Of a DNA stretch of 64,000 bases, positions 54,897 to 63,307 are shown one piece after another. Source of the stretch: Cellulomonas cellasea (GTDB taxonomy: Bacteria; Actinomycetota; Actinomycetes; Actinomycetales; Cellulomonadaceae). The stretch lies in the NCBI RefSeq assembly GCF_030372105.1, contig NZ_JAUDBQ010000007.1, positions 124,001 through 188,000 on the forward strand, written 5' to 3'. The first letter of the stretch is position 1, and every line of letters begins with the position of its first letter. The position numbers and the translations under genes were made by a program. The notes beneath the pieces are model-generated. The model had not been told where the DNA came from. It did not search any database and saw only the letters and a list, made by a program, of their open reading frames with translations.

Positions 54897-56711
54897 TCAC
54901 CCCGAGATCGTGATGCCCATGAGTCGCTGGACGTCGTCCAGTAAGGAGGCCCGGCCCAGCGTCCCGGGGCCGTCGCCGCTGTGGTGCAGCGCGACAGGCC
55001 GGAGCGTGGCGGTGTGGACCCAGATGGAGCCGGAGTCGCCCGGTTGGCTGACCAGCTCGTTGAAGTCGGGGTCGGTCTCCAGCGCGAGCTGGTCGATGGT
55101 CCAGGTGGCGAGATCGTGGCCCAGCGGCGCGAAGCCCGTCATGATCGCGTGGGTGAGGCCCGTGCGGGCGCCGGACTTGTGCACCTTGCGCTGCGGGTCG
55201 GTGACGGGCAGCAGCATGATCGCGTCGAGCTCGGCCCGGGTCATCACCGGTGTCGCCAGGGCGATGTCCCCGTCCAGCGCGGTCACCGCGTTCTGGGAGT
55301 CCTCGTTGGACTGCGCGTCGAGGGTCGTGAGGAACGCGAGCGAGCGGTCCGTGTCGAGGACGCACAGCGCCGCGTCGACATCGTCCCGCTGCACGCGTCC
55401 GAGCGTCCCGATCACCAGGTCCTCGTCCTGGTAGGCGACATCCGCCGCCTCGGCGATCGCCCCGGCGATGAGGAGCAGGATCGCGATGATGAGCAGCAGC
55501 ACCTTCCACCACGGGTCGTCGAAAGGGATCGGCCCGTGCTGGCCGGGGAACGGCGCGGCGGGGGTGACGGTGTAGGAGAACTTGGTGGGGAACGCGTAGA
55601 ACGGCTCGTCGCAGTCGCGGCCGCCGTCGTGGTCGTGGGGGCGCCCGTCGCCGCCGCCCCCGCAACCGCAGGGCGTGCTGGCGCAGGCGCAGTCGAGGAT
55701 CTCTTGGATGAGGCACGGGTCCACCGGGCGCCCGTCGAGCAGTGCCTGGAGCGCGCGCCGCAGCAGGTCCCGTTGCTCGGCGGAGGGGCCGCCGCCCTTC
55801 CCGGCAGCGGTGCGCCGCTCGGGTGGGCAGCGGTGGCGCCCCTTGCGCCCGTTGACCTGGTCGAGCGCGAACTCGCGGAGCCGCATCCGCAGCGTGCCCT
55901 CCTGCACCCGCGAGACGATCTCGCCGGTGGCCGGGTCCACCGAGGTGCGGCTGACGAAGATCTGCGTGCGGACCCGTCGGGCGGGGTGCCCGGCGTCCGC
56001 CATGCCCGCCAGGTTCCGGCAGACGAGCTCCACCTCGTGCTTGCGCGGCGCCGCGTTCCGCACGTCCACCTTGAAGTACACGGTCTTCCCCGCGCCGGGG
56101 GCGAGCGGCCCCAGCACCATCCCCGTGCCGAGCTGGCGCTGGCCGAGCGACGCGAGCTCGGCCTGCGACCACGTGTCGAGGATGCGCACCCCGCGCATGG
56201 CCAGGTCGCTGCGGCTGCCCGGCGAGATGTCGAGCACATGCGTGTCGGTGAAGGGCAGGCCCCACCGGTTGATGACGCGGACGCCCATGAGGTAGACGCC
56301 CAGCGCCGCCTCGAAGATCCCGTCGGGCATCTGGAACAGGTCGTCGACGCGCACCGCGTAGGGGCGGTACGGCACCTCGAACAGGGCGCCGTCGAGGAAC
56401 CGGGCGTCCCACCGGATGTCGCGGAAGTCCCTGGTGGGCAGCGGGTCCTCCGCGCCGATCACCGCCCGGACGTCCACCCGGTCCAGGCCCGGGTCGATCA
56501 TCATCTCCGACGGCTTCCATGCCGCCGCGGCGTTCTCCCGGTGCTCGGCGACGAGCGCCCAGGCGGCGCCGTCCGCGGTGACCTGCGAGCCGACGTCGCC
56601 CGGATACGTCCCGGACCCGCTGGCGGCGCCCTCGACGCGGTAGCGGTTCTCCCAGGTGTGCACTGCCTCGACGACGCGCAGATCCCACCGGCCATATAAC
56701 TGGACGCTCAC
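54897..56711 (-). CDS. Membrane-anchored peptidase-like protein with GDSGS
   Basis: 604 residues, GTG start set by GGAGG with a G-run ahead. Residues 1-~300 are unrecognised beta-rich sequence. A Cys/His/Asp-rich stretch (333-368, CACASTPCGCGGGG and HDHDGGRDCD) may bind metal. A transmembrane helix lies at 402-418. From ~430 the sequence follows the second half of a chymotrypsin-type peptidase: IGTLGR, VDAAL (D446), KVHKSGARTGLT and QPGDSGSIWV with S560. No His motif of the first barrel (LSNxHV) is visible, while the downstream gene has one. The frame is open upstream, but the extra part is Gly-rich shadow sequence. Confidence 0.6.
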   Translation of the reverse strand: MSVQLYGRWDLRVVEAVHTWENRYRVEGAASGSGTYPGDVGSQVTADGAAWALVAEHRENAAAAWKPSEMMIDPGLDRVDVRAVIGAEDPLPTRDFRDIRWDARFLDGALFEVPYRPYAVRVDDLFQMPDGIFEAALGVYLMGVRVINRWGLPFTDTHVLDISPGSRSDLAMRGVRILDTWSQAELASLGQRQLGTGMVLGPLAPGAGKTVYFKVDVRNAAPRKHEVELVCRNLAGMADAGHPARRVRTQIFVSRTSVDPATGEIVSRVQEGTLRMRLREFALDQVNGRKGRHRCPPERRTAAGKGGGPSAEQRDLLRRALQALLDGRPVDPCLIQEILDCACASTPCGCGGGGDGRPHDHDGGRDCDEPFYAFPTKFSYTVTPAAPFPGQHGPIPFDDPWWKVLLLIIAILLLIAGAIAEAADVAYQDEDLVIGTLGRVQRDDVDAALCVLDTDRSLAFLTTLDAQSNEDSQNAVTALDGDIALATPVMTRAELDAIMLLPVTDPQRKVHKSGARTGLTHAIMTGFAPLGHDLATWTIDQLALETDPDFNELVSQPGDSGSIWVHTATLRPVALHHSGDGPGTLGRASLLDDVQRLMGITISG

Positions 56712-56894
56712 GGAGACCCCCCTCCGCGCGGCGAGGGCGTCCCCGCGCGCACCGTTGCCGGGGGCGAGCCCGACTCTTGCCAGTGTCACATCGGCCCCAG
56801 GGGCGCGCGAGCGGCAGCCGCTCCGAGGCTCCCCGGACTCACAGGCTCCTCTCAGGCGCGTCGAGGTCATGGGCGCCGCGACCTGGCCGATGGG

Positions 56895-57161
56895 ATGAGC
56901 ACGGCCGACATGCGCCGCACCGCCACCTGGAAGAAGACCGCCGTGCAGATCACCAGCGCCACCAGCGCCTCCGCCGCCAGCACCTCCGCCACGACCACCG
57001 AGCTGCAGCGCCAGCTCGCGGCCGATCAGCGCACGCTGGCCAAGCACCAGCGCGAGGGCGCCGACGCCGCCGTCATCGCCGCGGCGCAGGCGGCGGTCAC
57101 AGCCGACCAGATCGCCATCGCGCAGGCCGCCGCCACGGGGACGATCGACACCATCGTGTGA
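56895..57161 (+). CDS. Small Ala/Gln-rich helical protein
   Basis: 88 residues. After a Thr/Ser/Ala-rich segment (ITSATSASAASTSATTT) comes a probable coiled coil, LQRQLAADQRTLAKHQREGA then AVIAAAQAAVTADQIAIAQA, with heptad-like A/I/L spacing. No signal or membrane helix. No clear Shine-Dalgarno is visible. It is divergent from the peptidase-like pair, so it may share their regulation. Function unknown. Confidence 0.5.
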   Translation: MSTADMRRTATWKKTAVQITSATSASAASTSATTTELQRQLAADQRTLAKHQREGADAAVIAAAQAAVTADQIAIAQAAATGTIDTIV

Positions 57162-57278
57162 CCGAGGCCCACGGATGGGCGATTCGCGGCCCAACCTGCC
57201 GACTTGCGGGTTATCGTCCCTCGATACCCCTTCCCCGGTCGGTCCCCCGGCCTCTGCGCCATGGAGCCCGAGAACCAC

Positions 57279-57929
57279 ATGCCGACCCATCCCCGCCGCC
57301 TGCTCGCGCCCGTCGCGCTCGTCGCCCTGCTGCTCCTGACCGGGTGCACATCCTCGGATGAGCCCGCAGCACCGGCGGACGCGGACGGCTCCCCCGCCGC
57401 TGGCCAGGAGCAGAGCCCGGCGGCGACCTCGAGCGCGGACAGCGCGGCCTTCACGACGTCGGCGGTGCTCGCCGAGCAGACGTTCGACGTGACCACGAGA
57501 AGCGACGACGCCGGCGGCACGATCACCACCACACTGCGCGCGCTCGAGGTCAAGGGCGACGCGATGACGCTGCGCTGGGCGCTGCGGTGGGACAACGACG
57601 ACGCGCCCGACGATGAGACTGCCAGCCTCTACAAGCTGGGGCTCGCCAACGCCAACTCACCCGTCCTCACCGACCCGGTGAACCTCAAGCAGTACCGCTC
57701 GCTGTGCACCGAGGGCTCCTGGCAAGGAGACAAGGCCGGCCAGGAGACCTGCGCACGCACGGCGCTCGTGTCGCCGTCCAACTCGTTGTTCCTCGAAGTC
57801 CCCAACCACACCACCGTCGAGGCGTGGGCGGTGCTCCCGGCCCCCGAGGACGATGACGCCGTCTTCGAGGTGCTCGTGGCCGACGGCTGGCCGGCGTTCT
57901 CGGGCGTCCAGCCGACCCCCGCGCCATGA
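57279..57929 (+). CDS. Lipoprotein of unknown function
   Basis: 216 residues. Lipoprotein signal ending in lipobox LLTGC (cysteine at about 23), a linker rich in Ala/Asp/Ser/Pro to about 60, then a beta-rich domain (TFDVTTRSDDAGGTITTTLRALEV in two parts TFDVTTRSDDAGG and TITTTLRALEV) with two cysteines (C151-, C164-region) that may pair. ATG 57279 gives the canonical signal peptide; two upstream ATGs do not. It overlaps the OmpA-family gene by 4 bases, so the products probably act together at the envelope. Confidence 0.75.
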   Translation: MPTHPRRLLAPVALVALLLLTGCTSSDEPAAPADADGSPAAGQEQSPAATSSADSAAFTTSAVLAEQTFDVTTRSDDAGGTITTTLRALEVKGDAMTLRWALRWDNDDAPDDETASLYKLGLANANSPVLTDPVNLKQYRSLCTEGSWQGDKAGQETCARTALVSPSNSLFLEVPNHTTVEAWAVLPAPEDDDAVFEVLVADGWPAFSGVQPTPAP

Positions 57930-58531
57930 GCCCGATGCACCGCATGCCGCACCGCCGCGTCGTCGTGCCCACGCTCGCGGCGGCGCTGCTCATGTCGTGG
58001 GCCACCCCGGCCGTCGCCGATCAGGACGCCGACCTGGCCCGCCTGGAGCAGGCCGTCATCACCCCGGCGATGCTCGCGGACGCCGTCCTGGACCTGGACG
58101 CCGCGTCGGCGGTGTTCGACCTGTCGCAGTCAGGCGCGGTGCGGGGCCTCGAGCAGACGAAGACGGAGGCGGGCGCCGCCGTCGTGACCCTCACGTCGGA
58201 CCTGCTCTTCGACTTCGGCGAGTCGACGCTGACTCCGGCGGCGAGCGCGGCGCTCGCCGAGATCGCGCAGGCGATCGGCCAGGGCGCCGCCGTGGCCGTC
58301 GACGGGCACACCGACTCGATCGGCGGGGACGACGTCAATGTGCCGTTGTCCCAGGCCCGCGCCCAGGCGGTGGCCGACGTGCTGGCAGCGACGCGCCCCG
58401 ACTTGGTGCTGACGGTCACGGGCCACGGCAGCGCCGTCCCCGTGGCCTCGAACACCGGCGAGGGCGGCGACAACCCGGCGGGCAGGGCGCAGAACCGGCG
58501 GGTCGAGCTCACGTACGCGACCACCCCGTAG
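57926..58531 (+). CDS. OmpA-family exported protein
   Basis: 201 residues. Signal peptide (VVVPTLAAALLMSWATPAVA, cleavage after AVA), a short N-terminal region, then an OmpA C-terminal peptidoglycan-binding domain from ~85: LFDFGESTLTPAASAAL, VDGHTDSIGGDDVNVPLSQ and GRAQNRRVELT. The conserved Asp and Arg that hold diaminopimelate are present (DG-HTD, NRRVE). In a Gram-positive cell it would bind the wall from outside. Translationally coupled to the preceding lipoprotein gene through ATGA. Confidence 0.88.
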   Translation: MSPMHRMPHRRVVVPTLAAALLMSWATPAVADQDADLARLEQAVITPAMLADAVLDLDAASAVFDLSQSGAVRGLEQTKTEAGAAVVTLTSDLLFDFGESTLTPAASAALAEIAQAIGQGAAVAVDGHTDSIGGDDVNVPLSQARAQAVADVLAATRPDLVLTVTGHGSAVPVASNTGEGGDNPAGRAQNRRVELTYATTP

Positions 58532-58562
58532 GGCCGGCAGGGGCGCACCCCCGACCGGCCCT
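58530..58562. terminator. Bidirectional hairpin terminator
   Basis: 8-bp stem AGGGCCGG (58530-58537) with CCGGCCCT (58555-58562), with extra G/C pairing in the loop. It begins at the stop codon of the OmpA gene, between two convergent genes. Confidence 0.6.
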
Positions 58563-58584
58563 GCGCGGGCAGCCTCTCCGCAGG

Positions 58585-60036
58585 TCAGTGGTGCGCGCGC
58601 AGCCGCTTGACGAACGGCGCGGCGACCACGGCGATCAGCCCGAGGCATCCGCCCAGGAGGAACGCCTTCTGCGTGCCGACGGCCTGCGCCTGCGCGCCGG
58701 ATCCGCTCGCGGCGGCTGCGGCCCCGATGGTCATCGCGGCCACGAGCAGCGCTGTGCCGGCCGCGCCGGCGAGCTGCTGCAGGGTGTTCATGATCGCGGA
58801 GCCGTGCGCGTAGAGCTCACGCGGCAGGGCGCTGAGCGAGACGGTCATCAGCGGCGTCATGAGCATGGACATGCCGATGCAGAAGATGACGTGCCACGCC
58901 ACGACGACGCCCGGCGACGTGTGGGCGCCGACGGTGCTGAGCAGCCACTGCCCGCCGCAGAGCAGGACCGCGCCGGGGATGACGATGGGGCGCGGGCCGA
59001 CCATGTCGTAGAGGCGCCCGACGAATGGCGACAGCAGGCCCTGGACGAGCCCGCCCGGCAGCATGAGCAGCCCGGTCGTGAGGACGCTCAGACCGAGGCC
59101 GGCCTGCAGGTAGATGGGCAGCACCACGACGGTGCCGAGCATGGTGGCCATGGCGACCATCACGATGACCACCGAGATCCGGAAGGTGGGGACGGCGAAC
59201 GGGCGCAGGTCCAGCAGCACGGAGCCGGTGCGCTGCAGGCGCGTCTGGCGCCGGATGAACACCACTAGCGCGAGGACGCCGATCACCAGGGATGCGAGGG
59301 GCGCCAGGCCGCCGTCGAGCAGCGCCTCGATGGAGGCGAGCCCGTAGACGATGCCGCCGAAGGCGAAGACGGACAGCACGACCGACCCGACGTCGAGGCG
59401 CGGGCGCGTGACGTCGTGGGTGGCCTTGATGAGCAGGAGGCCGACGACGAAAGCGATCGCGGCGAGCGGCAGCATGAGCCCGAAGACCCACCGCCAGCCG
59501 AGCGTGTCGACGACGACGCCCGAGATGGTGGGACCGATGGCCGGCGCCACGGAGATGACCACGGAGTTGAGCCCCATGACCGCGCCGCGCTTCTCGACGG
59601 GGACCGACGTGAGGGTGGTGGTCATCAGCAGCGGCAGGATGATCGCCGTGCCGCAGGCCTGGACGACGCGGCCGAGCAGGATGACGGCGAAGGTCGGCGC
59701 GATGCCGGCCAGCACGGTGCCCACCAGGAAGAGCACCAGCGCCGCTGTGAACAGGGTGCGGGTGGTGAACCGCTGGAGCAGGTAGCCGGTGGTGGGGATG
59801 ACCACGGCCATGGTGAGCATGAAGCCGGTGGTGAGCCATTGGGCAGTGCCGGCCGCGACCTCGAAGTCGCCCATGATGCTGGGCAGCGCGACGCTGAGCA
59901 CTGTCTCGTTGAGGATCATGATCAGTGCGGAGAGCACGAGGACGGCGATCACCGGGCCGACGCGGCCGGTGGCCTTCTCCGTCTCGATGGCCGGCGAGAG
60001 CGCCGGGGTCTCCTCGCGGAGCTGAACGTCAGACAT
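58585..60036 (-). CDS. DHA2-type MFS drug exporter
   Basis: 483 residues with about 14 helices. Helix-1 pattern ILNETVLSVALPSIMGDFEV and the motif TGYLLQRFTTRTLF fit the EmrB/QacA exporters. Divergent from a TetR regulator with two palindromes between them, the usual repressor-exporter arrangement; expression is likely induced by the exported compound. Confidence 0.88.
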   Translation of the reverse strand: MSDVQLREETPALSPAIETEKATGRVGPVIAVLVLSALIMILNETVLSVALPSIMGDFEVAAGTAQWLTTGFMLTMAVVIPTTGYLLQRFTTRTLFTAALVLFLVGTVLAGIAPTFAVILLGRVVQACGTAIILPLLMTTTLTSVPVEKRGAVMGLNSVVISVAPAIGPTISGVVVDTLGWRWVFGLMLPLAAIAFVVGLLLIKATHDVTRPRLDVGSVVLSVFAFGGIVYGLASIEALLDGGLAPLASLVIGVLALVVFIRRQTRLQRTGSVLLDLRPFAVPTFRISVVIVMVAMATMLGTVVVLPIYLQAGLGLSVLTTGLLMLPGGLVQGLLSPFVGRLYDMVGPRPIVIPGAVLLCGGQWLLSTVGAHTSPGVVVAWHVIFCIGMSMLMTPLMTVSLSALPRELYAHGSAIMNTLQQLAGAAGTALLVAAMTIGAAAAASGSGAQAQAVGTQKAFLLGGCLGLIAVVAAPFVKRLRAHH

Positions 60037-60070
60037 GGGACCTTCTTCCTTGAAACAAGCCAGGCGATTC

Positions 60071-60103
60071 TGTCACGGTGTGACACCATGGCAGTGACTG
60101 CCA
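60071..60103. promoter_or_regulatory. Two palindromic operator candidates between exporter and TetR
   Basis: TGTCAC-GGT-GTGACA (60071-60085) and TGGCAG-TGA-CTGCCA (60089-60103). Both are 15-bp inverted repeats with 3-nt spacers, and their centres are 18 bases apart. They lie midway between divergent starts, which fits TetR binding. Confidence 0.6.
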
Positions 60104-60149
60104 GAGGAGTGCCGCTGGTCACACGCGTGCTCGTGCTAGGAAGGACCGC

Positions 60150-60755
60150 ATGGACGACACCCCCTCCGACCTGCGCGCCCGGCGCCGTCTCGACACCCAC
60201 GCCGAGATCCACCAGGCCGCACTGGAGCTCTTCGAGGAGCAGGGCGTCCGGGAGACCACCGTCCAGCAGATCGCCGACCGCGCCGGTGTCTCGTCGCGCA
60301 CCTTCTTCAGGTACTTCACCTCGAAGGAGCAAGCCGCCCTGCCCGGCCAGCGGCGCCTGCTCCGGGCCATCGACGCGATCGACGTCTCGCCAGACGACCC
60401 GATCGCCTCGGTGCTGCAGAAGGTCGAGGCCGCCACCGAGTCGGCGATGGCCGGCGAGAACGACCCCGAGCTCGACGAGCACCGCCGCGTCGCGCGGCTG
60501 CTCACCCGGGAGCCCGACCTCCAGGCCCTGGCCGCCGCCCAGGAGCAGGCCCTGACCGCGCGCCTGCGCGCCCGGCTCGCCGAGCAGCTGCAGGGCGGGG
60601 ACCCCGCCACCGTGCTGCTCATCGCCGAGATCGTCGTGGCGGTGTGGCGCGCCTCATGGGAGCGCTGGGGCGAGCTCGCGCTCGAGGGCCGCGCGGCCGA
60701 CCCCGTGGAGGTCTACCGGCAGTGCCGCGCGGAGCTCCGCCGCATCGTCGGCTGA
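60150..60755 (+). CDS. TetR-family transcriptional regulator
   Basis: 201 residues. N-terminal helix-turn-helix (~30-55: TTVQQIADRAGVSSRTFFRY FTSKEQ, here split at the space) and an all-helical C-terminal ligand domain. AAGGA is 5 nt before the ATG. It most likely represses the divergent DHA2 exporter, and probably itself, through the palindromes in the 113-base gap. Confidence 0.9.
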   Translation: MDDTPSDLRARRRLDTHAEIHQAALELFEEQGVRETTVQQIADRAGVSSRTFFRYFTSKEQAALPGQRRLLRAIDAIDVSPDDPIASVLQKVEAATESAMAGENDPELDEHRRVARLLTREPDLQALAAAQEQALTARLRARLAEQLQGGDPATVLLIAEIVVAVWRASWERWGELALEGRAADPVEVYRQCRAELRRIVG

Positions 60756-60775
60756 CCTCGCCCGGCCAGGCATGA

Positions 60776-60816
60776 CTCGGGCCCCCGGCGGGCTGATCGC
60801 CTGCCGGGGGCCTGAG
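60776..60816. terminator. Bidirectional hairpin terminator
   Basis: 14-bp stem (60776-60789 with 60803-60816) including GGCCCCCGGC and one G-T wobble, 13-nt loop, between the convergent TetR and flavoprotein genes. Confidence 0.75.
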
Positions 60817-60826
60817 CGCGCACGTC

Positions 60827-62494
60827 CTACAGCGCCGCGGTCGCCTCCTTGGCCGCGGCGTGGCGCCCGCCGATGTACCCGAAGGTCATCGCGGGGCCGA
60901 TGGTCGAGCCGGGGCCCGGGTACGTGTTGCCCATCACCGAGGCGGACGTGTTGCCCGCCGCGTACAGCCCCTCGATGACGGAGCCGTCCTCGCGGAGCAC
61001 GCGCGCGTGCTCGTCGGTCAGCAGCCCGCCCTTGGTGCCGAGGTCGCCGGGGTAGATCTTGATGGCGTAGAACGGCGGCCTGCTCACCGAGCCCAGGTTC
61101 GGGTTGGGCTTGACCCGCGGGTCGCTGTAGACGCGGTCATAGGCGCTGTCCCCACGGTGGAAGTCCTCGTCCACGCCGGTGGCGGCGAACTGCGCGAACC
61201 GGCCGGCGGTGCGCCGCAGGCCGTCCTTGTCGATGCCCATCTTCTCGGCGAGCTCCTCCAGGGAGTCGGCCTTGGTCATGAACCCGGACTCGATGAGCTT
61301 CTTGGGCGTCATGCCGGGCAGGGCCATGCCGAACGGGTACCGGGAGCGGTGCCGCGAGTCGATGATCAGGTACGCGGGGATCGCCGCGATCGTGGCGTTC
61401 CGCTCGTACTGGTGGTGCCCGGCGTCCACGTACGACTCGGACTCGTTCATGAACCGCTCGCCGCCCGCGTCGACGATGAACCCGTGCGGCAGCGAGCGCT
61501 CGGCGAGCAGGAATTGCGCGGCGCCGTCGGGCTTGAGCACCGACGGCCCCCACCAGGCGTCGTCCATCAGCGCGAGGGCCGCGCCGGCGGCGATGCCGGC
61601 CTGGATGACCTCGCCGGTGTCGCCGGGGTTGGCGCTGGTCCACTCGGTGGTGATGGGGTGCGGGTGGTGCTTCTGCCGCATCTCGTCGTTGTGGGCGAAG
61701 CCGCCGGCGGCGAGCATGACGCCATGGCGGGCGCCCACGCGCATCCGCTTGCCCTCGTGGTCGACGACGACGCCGACGACCGCGCCGTCCTCGATGACCA
61801 GCTCGACCAGCGGCGACTCGAGCCAGATGGGGATGTCCCGCTGGAGCGCGAGGTGCAGCATCTGGCCCATGAGGCTGTTGCCGAGCCCGACGAGCTTCTT
61901 GCCGAGCAGGCGGCTGCCGATGGTCTGGACGCCGACCACATTGGCGGCGGTGAGGAAGCCCTCGACGGTGCGCAGCGACAGGTTCATGGACGCCACCTCG
62001 TAGGTGTGCACCGGCATGGGGATCAGCCCGCGGAGCTTCGCGCCCCACGGCCCGAGATTGCGCATGTCCCAGCGGTCGCCCTCGATGCCGCGCCCGATGG
62101 CCATGCCGCCGGGCTTCTCGGGGTAGTAGTCGGCGTAGCCGCGTCCGTACACGAAGCGGAAGCCCAGGCCGCGCAGGAACTCCACCATCGCGGGCCCCTC
62201 GGTGAGGAACGCGTGCCGCCGCTCGGGGGAGCTCGCGGGGCCGACGTCACCGATCACCTCGTCGATGTAGGCGCGCGCGGCCTCATAGGAGTCGGAGACG
62301 CCCGCGTCGCGCATGACGGGGTTGTTCGGCACCCATAGGCCGCCGCCGGACATCGCCGAGGACCCGCCGTACAGCTCCGTGCTCTCGAGGACGAGAGGCT
62401 CCTTGCCGGACTCCTTGACGGCGAGCGCCGTGGTCATCGCCGCTGAGCCCGTGCCGACGACCACGACGTCGACGACCTTGTCGAACTTGCCCAT
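60827..62494 (-). CDS. FAD-dependent 3-ketosteroid dehydrogenase-like protein
   Basis: 555 residues. Rossmann FAD-binding start VDVVVVGTGSAAMTTALA (G14, G16) with the ESTELYGGSSAMSGGGLWVP block, and the second FAD contact GLYAAGNTSASVMGNTYPGP near the end. This is the KstD / fumarate-reductase-like family that oxidises ring A of 3-ketosteroids or similar cyclic ketones. No steroid catabolism genes are adjacent, so the substrate is uncertain. Divergent from a TetR regulator, its probable repressor. Confidence 0.85.
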   Translation of the reverse strand: MGKFDKVVDVVVVGTGSAAMTTALAVKESGKEPLVLESTELYGGSSAMSGGGLWVPNNPVMRDAGVSDSYEAARAYIDEVIGDVGPASSPERRHAFLTEGPAMVEFLRGLGFRFVYGRGYADYYPEKPGGMAIGRGIEGDRWDMRNLGPWGAKLRGLIPMPVHTYEVASMNLSLRTVEGFLTAANVVGVQTIGSRLLGKKLVGLGNSLMGQMLHLALQRDIPIWLESPLVELVIEDGAVVGVVVDHEGKRMRVGARHGVMLAAGGFAHNDEMRQKHHPHPITTEWTSANPGDTGEVIQAGIAAGAALALMDDAWWGPSVLKPDGAAQFLLAERSLPHGFIVDAGGERFMNESESYVDAGHHQYERNATIAAIPAYLIIDSRHRSRYPFGMALPGMTPKKLIESGFMTKADSLEELAEKMGIDKDGLRRTAGRFAQFAATGVDEDFHRGDSAYDRVYSDPRVKPNPNLGSVSRPPFYAIKIYPGDLGTKGGLLTDEHARVLREDGSVIEGLYAAGNTSASVMGNTYPGPGSTIGPAMTFGYIGGRHAAAKEATAAL

Positions 62495-62620
62495 CGCACT
62501 TCCCCTTCGAAGTCGGATGCGCCAGCTATCCGGACACTGGCGTCCACTTCAAGGTACTGGGGTCGCGCGCGGCCCGCCAGGGACAGAAGGCCTCCCGCCC
62601 CGCTCGGCTACGCTCGACGG

Positions 62621-63235
62621 GTGAGCCAACGGCGCGACGCCCAGCGCAACCGGGCCCGGCTCATCGCCGCCGCCGCCGAGGTCTTCCGCGAGGACGGGGC
62701 CGCCGCGCCCCTCGACCTCGTCGCCCGACGCGCCGACGTCGGCCGCGGAACCCTCTACCGCCACTTCCCCGACCGCGGGGCCCTCATCGCCGCCGTCCTC
62801 AAGATGCGCATGGACGCCCTCGAGCAGTACGCCGCCGACTACCCCGGCGACGACCTCCTCGAGCACCTCCTCGCCGAGATCCTCGCCCTCCAGCTCGACG
62901 CGCCCGGGCTCGCCACCGCCATCCGCACCGCCGGATCCGACGAGCCACTGGGCGCCATGTTCGAGCAGACCCGGGCGCTGCTCTCCACCGCGCTCGACCG
63001 CGCCCACGCCGCCCAGCTGGTGCGCGAGGACCTCACCCTCCCCGAGGTGATGCTCGCCATCGCCATGCTCGACGGCGCGGTGTCGGCGCACACCCGCCTG
63101 CCCGAGGACGCCCCTGTCGAGCTGGCCCTGGCGATCGTGCTGCGCGGGATGCGCAGCCCCGCGAGGTCACGGCTCCCCGTGCCCGCCCCCGCCCTCCGCC
63201 TGCCGACAGCCCAGGAGCTCCAGCCCGACGACTGA
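62621..63235 (+). CDS. TetR-family transcriptional regulator
   Basis: 204 residues. Helix-turn-helix near 28-50 (PLDLVARRADVGRGTLYRHF PDRG, split at the space). GTG start without a strong ribosome-binding site. The C-terminal domain is helical, followed by a Pro/Ala tail. Divergent from the KstD-like gene with a 126-base gap, so control of that gene is the likely role. I did not find a clear palindrome in the gap. Confidence 0.88.
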   Translation: MSQRRDAQRNRARLIAAAAEVFREDGAAAPLDLVARRADVGRGTLYRHFPDRGALIAAVLKMRMDALEQYAADYPGDDLLEHLLAEILALQLDAPGLATAIRTAGSDEPLGAMFEQTRALLSTALDRAHAAQLVREDLTLPEVMLAIAMLDGAVSAHTRLPEDAPVELALAIVLRGMRSPARSRLPVPAPALRLPTAQELQPDD

Positions 63236-63307
63236 CCACGACGGCCGACCCACGAGGAAGGGGCCCACCGCATGGCGAGCCCCTCCCCCTCTCAGTTCAC
63301 TGCCAGG

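Noticed and set aside
53101-56688. Single 1195-residue reading frame on the minus strand
   Set aside because: The part beyond 54891 is an out-of-frame shadow of the GDSGS gene, which has its own stop at 54897 and a strong start site at 56711.
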